This document shows positions 6,915 through 10,680 of a DNA stretch of 10,680 nt, piece by piece. The notes below the pieces were generated by a model that made no database searches, had not been told where the DNA came from, and saw nothing but the letters and a program-made list of their open reading frames with translations. The stretch spans positions 1 to 10,680 of the forward strand of contig CAIJFC010000009.1 in the NCBI GenBank assembly GCA_903819815.1. Reading direction: 5' to 3'. The translations under genes and the position numbers were made by a program. This stretch comes from an uncultured Bacteroidota bacterium (GTDB lineage: Bacteria > Bacteroidota > Bacteroidia > Flavobacteriales > Flavobacteriaceae). Positions within the stretch are counted from its first letter, which is position 1; each line of letters opens with the position of its first letter.

Positions 6915-9008
6915 TTAACCGCTAATTTTTAATTTCATTCCCGGTTTAAGATTTTCATTGCTTATGCCGTTCCATTTTTTAATATCTGAAATAGTAACTC
7001 CGGGATATTTTTTAGCAATTTTATAAAGTGAATCTCCTTTTTGAACATAATAGTGCTCATCCACTTTTTTGGGTTTTTTAGCCGACTTGGGTTTTTTATT
7101 TGGCTTCTCAGCAACTACAATTTCAATTCTAGAAACTATTATAGTGCTTCCTAATTGGATGTTATCATCTGTAAGGTTGTTCCAAAGTTTAAGGTCTTCA
7201 GCGGATACTTTATGTTTTTTGGCAATATTGCTTAGATTGTCTCCTTTTAAAACTACATATTCCTGAGTTTTATATTCTTTTTTTTCAGCCACTTCTGAAT
7301 CGGAATTTTCTTTATCCGCTACAACTTCATTTTTAGGGTCTGTTGCTTTTTTATCGGATTTAATTTCTTTCTTAACTTTTGAAACTACTCGCTCTGTAGT
7401 CTTGATTTTTAATACTTTTCCTGAGGCAACGGTATTCTTTTTTAAGTTGTTCCATTTTTTTAGGTCCGATACAGAAACGTTGTATTTGTCGGCTATTGAG
7501 CTTAAATTATCGCCTTTTCTAACTTTGTGTTTCTTAGTTGTATTTACAAATGAAACTACTTGCTCTTCTTTGTATTTCGTTTCTGCAACTGCAGGGTTTA
7601 CCTCTTCAGTAACAGGTTCTTTTTTAGTCTCGGCAACCGCATTCTCTTTCTCTTCTTTAGGTTTTACAACTACATTATCATAGCTATAAATTTTTAACGT
7701 TTTCCCTCTCGTCGCGTAAGTTCCTTTAATGTGGTTCCATTTTTTTAATTCCGATAGCGTAACGCCAAACTTATTCGCTATTTCACTCAAACTGTCGCCT
7801 CTCTTTATTTTATAAAACTTCGTTTTAGTTACAATTTGACTTTCTGTTGCTTCGTTAGAATTGTCTTTTGAAGCATATCTACTTTCATACGACCGTTCTC
7901 TTTTGCTAGTTTCATAATTTACATACGCATAAATTTTATCTTCATTTGAAGTATAAATAGCCACTTTATCATTTGGCATGCGCAAATAATGATTTTCCCC
8001 AACAATATATGGAATTACATCTCTTTTGTAAGCAGGATTTAGCAATTGCAATTGCGAGACCGGAATATCTATTAAATCTGAGATTTGCTTGAAGGAGATT
8101 TCTCTTTTTACCATTATTGTATCAGTAGCAAAATGCTTAATTGCCGCTCTGTTGGGAACAATTCCGTGCTCTTTGTGGTATTCATAAATGTACATCGTAG
8201 CTAAAAATGCTGGCACATATCCTTGCGTTTCCTTCGGCAAATGTTTTCTAATATTCCAAAAGTTTTGTTGACCTCCCGATCTTCGAATGGCTTTCGATAC
8301 GTTTCCTGGACCCGAATTATACGAAGCTAAAACCAAGTCCCAATCGCCAAAAATTTTATACATATTCGACATGTACAACGCGGCAGCATCACTTGCTTTT
8401 AAAGGGTCGCTTCGGTCGTCAACATAAGTGTTAATGTTTAATCCGTATTGTTTTCCTGTTTGAAACATAAATTGCCACAATCCCGTAGCGCCTACTCTTG
8501 AAACCGCTTTTGGGTTCAAAGCCGATTCTACCACTGCTAAATATTTTATTTCTAAAGGCACGTTTTGTCTTGCCATGGCTTCTTCAAACATGGGGAAGTA
8601 AAATTCAGAAATAGCCATTAATCTTTCAAATGATTTTTTTCTGTTTTTTAAAAATGATTTTATGATGTTTTCAAGCCCTTGATTGTACTCAATATTAAAT
8701 GGCGATTTTGCGTCCATTATGGCAAGTCTAGCTTTCAATAATTCGGTTGGTAATTCAAAATCTACTTTTTTATCGATATTAATGTTCTTAATATCTACCG
8801 AAATATCGTTATATATATCTAAATTCGTTAATTCTTTCATCCATAAACTATCAACACAAGATGCAATATTGTCTTGAACAAAAGTGGCTTTTATAGAATC
8901 AAGGTAAGCATTTTTTGAGTCTTTTTTCAAAGCCCCCGTTGGGCCTTGAGCAAAATTATTAAAAGATAATAAGAGAAAAAAGCTGAGGGTGATTTTTTGT
9001 ATATTCAT
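6915..9008 (-). CDS. mltD: MltD-like membrane-bound or periplasmic lytic murein transglycosylase with LysM repeats
   Basis: A 697-residue exported enzyme that cleaves the MurNAc-GlcNAc bond of peptidoglycan, leaving 1,6-anhydro ends. I start at the ATG at 9008, since MNIQKITLSFFLLLSFNNFAQ is then a compact signal peptide. An in-frame ATG at 9038 adds 10 residues and cannot be excluded. The family 1 transglycosylase domain (about 135-265) has the catalytic Glu161 in VVESALNPKAVS, the GLWQF motif (176-180) and SYNSGPG (229-235). A degenerate LysM-like segment (about 303-347) is followed by four clear LysM modules (398-440, 493-535, 583-625, 652-696) with YxVxxGDxLxxIAxK and LKxWN motifs, which bind glycan. 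Lys/Glu-rich linkers separate them, and AVAETK occurs twice (457-462, 473-478). There is no lipobox, unlike E. coli MltD. It sits between pgk and the DUF4837 lipoprotein gene. Confidence 0.92.
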   Translation of the reverse strand: MNIQKITLSFFLLLSFNNFAQGPTGALKKDSKNAYLDSIKATFVQDNIASCVDSLWMKELTNLDIYNDISVDIKNINIDKKVDFELPTELLKARLAIMDAKSPFNIEYNQGLENIIKSFLKNRKKSFERLMAISEFYFPMFEEAMARQNVPLEIKYLAVVESALNPKAVSRVGATGLWQFMFQTGKQYGLNINTYVDDRSDPLKASDAAALYMSNMYKIFGDWDLVLASYNSGPGNVSKAIRRSGGQQNFWNIRKHLPKETQGYVPAFLATMYIYEYHKEHGIVPNRAAIKHFATDTIMVKREISFKQISDLIDIPVSQLQLLNPAYKRDVIPYIVGENHYLRMPNDKVAIYTSNEDKIYAYVNYETSKRERSYESRYASKDNSNEATESQIVTKTKFYKIKRGDSLSEIANKFGVTLSELKKWNHIKGTYATRGKTLKIYSYDNVVVKPKEEKENAVAETKKEPVTEEVNPAVAETKYKEEQVVSFVNTTKKHKVRKGDNLSSIADKYNVSVSDLKKWNNLKKNTVASGKVLKIKTTERVVSKVKKEIKSDKKATDPKNEVVADKENSDSEVAEKKEYKTQEYVVLKGDNLSNIAKKHKVSAEDLKLWNNLTDDNIQLGSTIIVSRIEIVVAEKPNKKPKSAKKPKKVDEHYYVQKGDSLYKIAKKYPGVTISDIKKWNGISNENLKPGMKLKISG

Positions 9009-9054
9009 ATATTTTAATGTCAAAATGCTACATTTCAATTCATTAGGTATTTTA

Positions 9055-9062
9055 CAAATCTA
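9055..9062 (-). promoter_or_regulatory. Promoter -7 element (TAGATTTG) for mltD
   Basis: On the minus strand TAGATTTG matches TAnnTTTG in the gap between pgk and mltD. Transcription from it would begin near 9048-9051, giving a leader of about 40 nt for the start at 9008, or about 10 nt for the start at 9038. No clear -33 TTG is present. It suggests that mltD can be expressed apart from pgk. Confidence 0.4.
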
Positions 9063-9108
9063 ATAGTAATAAACGTAAAAAAATATAAATTAGTGTTAAA
9101 ACTAATTT

Positions 9109-10296
9109 TTATTCCAATATTGCGGCTACTCCTGGCAAGGTTCTTCCTTCCAACATTTCAAGCATGGCGCCACCTCCCGTAGAAACGTAGCTCATTTTTT
9201 CTTCCAAACCAAATTGTTTAACCGCTGACACAGAATCGCCACCACCAACTAACGAAAACGCGCCGTTTGCGGTAGATTCAGCAATATAATTTCCTAAAGT
9301 AATCGTTCCATTGGCGAAAGCAGGCAATTCAAAAACGCCCAAAGGACCGTTCCAAAGTATGGTTTTCGATTCCATAATTACTTTTTTAAAAGCGGCTAAT
9401 GATTTTGGTCCCGCGTCAAGCCCTTGCCATCCGTCAGGAATTTCTCTCACATCTACAATTTGGGTATTTGCATCGTTTGAAAAAGCATCGGCGGCAACCA
9501 CATCCACAGGAATATGAATTTGCACGCCTTTTTCTTTAGCGATTTTCAAAATGGCTAAAGCCAATTCCATTTTATCGTCTTCGCAAATAGAATTTCCAAT
9601 TTTTCCTCCCAATGCTTTCACGAAAGTGAAGGTCATTCCACCGCCAATAATCATGTGGTCTATTTTATCTAAAATATTCTCTATAACCGTAATTTTTGAA
9701 GACACTTTTGAACCTCCAAGAACTGCGGTTACTGGTTTTTCGCTGTTTTTCAAAACTCGATTCAAACTCTCAATTTCTTTGGTCAGTAGCGCGCCAAAGC
9801 ATTTTTTACCTTCAAAAAATTGAGCAATTATGGTGGTTGAGGCGTGCGCTCTGTGAGCCGTTCCAAAAGCATCGTTTACATAAACATCGCCTAAAGAGGC
9901 CAATTGTTTTGCAAATGCAACATCGCCAGCTTCTTCTTCAGTATAAAAGCGAAGGTTTTCAAGTAATAAAACTTGGCCTGGTTGTAAATTTTTAGCTGCC
10001 GATTCAGCAATATCCCCCACGCAATCCGAAGCAAAAAGCACTTCTTTCCCTAGGATTTCCGTGGTTGTTTTCACGATGTGTTTCAATGAATATTTGGCTT
10101 CAACCCCCTTTGGTCTTCCAAGGTGGGACATTAAAATTACGCTTCCGCCATCGGCAAGAATTTTATCTATGGTTGGTTTTGCGGCTTCAATTCTGGTGGT
10201 ATCGGTAACGTGAAAATTCTCGTCTAGAGGAACATTAAAATCGACTCTAATTACGGCTTTTTGGTTTTTAAAATTGAAGTCTTGAAGCGTTTTCAT
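9109..10296 (-). CDS. pgk: Phosphoglycerate kinase
   Basis: A complete 395-residue enzyme of glycolysis and gluconeogenesis: 1,3-bisphosphoglycerate + ADP to 3-phosphoglycerate + ATP, in the cytoplasm. The N-terminal substrate motif RVDFNVP is at 17-23 and SHLGRPKG at 57-64, the basic patch that holds the phosphoglycerate. LLENLRFYTEEEAGD and NDAFGTAHRAHAST follow. The C-terminal nucleotide domain has GGSKVSSKI, WNGPLGVFE, GGGDSVSAV (351-359) and GGGAMLE (374-380). Length is normal for the bacterial enzyme, and no conserved segment is missing. It is first in the minus-strand block and is not paired with gap or tpiA here. A TATCTTTG -7 element sits 32 nt upstream of the ATG. No hairpin terminator is seen before mltD, so read-through into the envelope genes is possible. 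Confidence 0.98.
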   Translation of the reverse strand: MKTLQDFNFKNQKAVIRVDFNVPLDENFHVTDTTRIEAAKPTIDKILADGGSVILMSHLGRPKGVEAKYSLKHIVKTTTEILGKEVLFASDCVGDIAESAAKNLQPGQVLLLENLRFYTEEEAGDVAFAKQLASLGDVYVNDAFGTAHRAHASTTIIAQFFEGKKCFGALLTKEIESLNRVLKNSEKPVTAVLGGSKVSSKITVIENILDKIDHMIIGGGMTFTFVKALGGKIGNSICEDDKMELALAILKIAKEKGVQIHIPVDVVAADAFSNDANTQIVDVREIPDGWQGLDAGPKSLAAFKKVIMESKTILWNGPLGVFELPAFANGTITLGNYIAESTANGAFSLVGGGDSVSAVKQFGLEEKMSYVSTGGGAMLEMLEGRTLPGVAAILE

Positions 10297-10328
10297 TGAA
10301 ATGGGATTTGTTAAAATTAAATTCGGCG

Positions 10329-10336
10329 CAAAGATA
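10329..10336 (-). promoter_or_regulatory. Promoter -7 element (TATCTTTG) for pgk
   Basis: On the minus strand TATCTTTG is a perfect TAnnTTTG match, 32 nt before the pgk ATG. A -33 TTG is not evident at 17-23 nt further upstream. Position before a strongly expressed housekeeping gene makes this the likely main promoter. Confidence 0.6.
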
Positions 10337-10451
10337 GTAATTTTATTTTTTTGGTCTCGGGCTTCGGATTTCAGCGTTACGAATTATGATTTTAGATTTA
10401 GACCCTCATTATAATAAAATGGATTGCAGAAATTTGGATAAAAATAATTAC

Positions 10452-10459
10452 TATATTTG
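10452..10459 (+). promoter_or_regulatory. Promoter -7-like element (TATATTTG) ahead of the hairpin
   Basis: It matches TAnnTTTG on the plus strand and ends 8 nt before the hairpin's left arm, so a transcript would begin at or near the hairpin. TTG triplets lie 15 and 25 nt upstream, neither at the standard 17-23 nt spacing. Confidence 0.3.
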
Positions 10460-10467
10460 AAATAAAT

Positions 10468-10524
10468 AAAGTCGGACGTTTATCAGACAAAGCGGCCCAA
10501 TATTGGGGTGATAAGTCTGACTTT
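10468..10524. repeat. Long imperfect inverted repeat / hairpin
   Basis: AAAGTCGGACGTTTATCA (10468-10485) pairs with TGATAAGTCTGACTTT (10509-10524): 16 pairs with one G-U wobble and a 2-nt bulge on the left arm. The apical part contains the perfect palindrome CCCAATATTGGG (10496-10507), which can form a second stem. No T-run follows directly, so it is not a standard terminator. It could be the 5' part of a small RNA (a TATATTTG -7-like box lies at 10452-10459) or a recombination or protein-binding site. Confidence 0.65.
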
Positions 10525-10635
10525 GTAAGACCTATATATAAGTTATGGGCAAGTTTAAAAACCAAGACGGTCTGCGAAAGTCAAAGGGCTGACCACCCAA
10601 TGTGACAAAAAAAGTAATTTATTATTTTGAAAAAA

Positions 10636-10680
10636 ATGATGATTTTTGAAAGTTATAAAAGTGGAGTCCAGAACCCACTC
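10636..10680 (+). CDS. Possible start of a plus-strand gene, cut by the window edge
   Basis: From ATG at 10636 (or 10639) the frame stays open to the right edge for 15 codons, reading MMIFESYKSGVQNPL. It would be divergent from pgk. The stretch is too short to recognise a family and could be open by chance. No ribosome binding site is visible, as elsewhere in this window. Confidence 0.25.
   Translation, partial: MMIFESYKSGVQNPL

Larger units (their letters stand above)
10337..10680. other. Gene-free right end upstream of pgk
   Basis: This 344-bp stretch has no convincing open frame on either strand until the last 45 bases. It holds a plus-strand -7-like motif (TATATTTG, 10452-10459), a long imperfect hairpin (10468-10524), a small GGTC...GACC stem-loop (10569-10594) and an A/T-rich tail. 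On the minus strand the frame open from the right edge ends in a stop about 100 bases in, with no family resemblance that I can see. Confidence 0.7.

Noticed and set aside
7402..7683. Plus-strand open frame opposite the LysM linkers of mltD
   Set aside because: It lies wholly antisense to a well-supported gene. The low-complexity Phe/Ser/Thr content mirrors the Lys/Glu-rich linker codons.
6915..7720. LysM-coding repeats as a CRISPR-like or tandem DNA repeat
   Set aside because: The similarity is at protein level only (modules about 70-95 residues apart); the DNA copies are divergent and in frame within one gene.
9311..9995. Several plus-strand open frames opposite pgk
   Set aside because: All are antisense to a complete, highly conserved pgk and show no family features.

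Overview
The window is an AT-rich stretch of chromosome from a member of the Bacteroidota, most likely a flavobacterium (family Flavobacteriaceae). The evidence is a set of typical protein families (a DUF4837-type lipoprotein, a transglycosylase with several LysM modules, an S9 peptidase and a C-terminal-processing peptidase beside rnpA), the lack of clear Shine-Dalgarno sequences, and TAnnTTTG promoter -7 motifs upstream of most transcription units. It looks like ordinary housekeeping chromosome. I see no insertion sequence, phage gene, CRISPR array, tRNA or rRNA. No complete gene is broken.

Layout. Positions 1-1049 (minus) hold the N-terminal 349 residues of an FAD-dependent oxidoreductase that runs off the left edge. 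A short divergent promoter region separates it from an exported S9 serine peptidase (1185-3089, plus), which ends at a clear intrinsic terminator. rnpA (3187-3570) and a PDZ/S41 C-terminal-processing peptidase (3789-5423) follow on the plus strand. The 218 bp between these two hold nested inverted repeats, with 21-bp perfect arms 129 bp end to end, and the only full TTG-N19-TAnnTTTG promoter match that I found. The S41 gene meets a minus-strand block tail to tail with only 2 bp between stop codons. Read in transcription order from the right, that block is pgk (10296-9109), a MltD-like lytic transglycosylase (9008-6915), a DUF4837 lipoprotein (6868-5882) and an ElaA-type GNAT acetyltransferase (5875-5426).

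How the genes fit together. The transglycosylase, the lipoprotein and the two exported peptidases all act in the cell envelope. Pgk (glycolysis), RnpA (tRNA 5' maturation) and the acetyltransferase are cytoplasmic. The minus-strand block could be read as one long transcript from the pgk promoter, but -7-like motifs before mltD and before the DUF4837 gene suggest internal promoters.

The right end (10337-10680) has no convincing gene. It carries a long imperfect hairpin (10468-10524) with a promoter-like motif just upstream, a second small stem-loop, and a possible plus-strand gene start in the last 45 bases. This end and the rnpA-S41 repeat are the two places not explained by ordinary genes.
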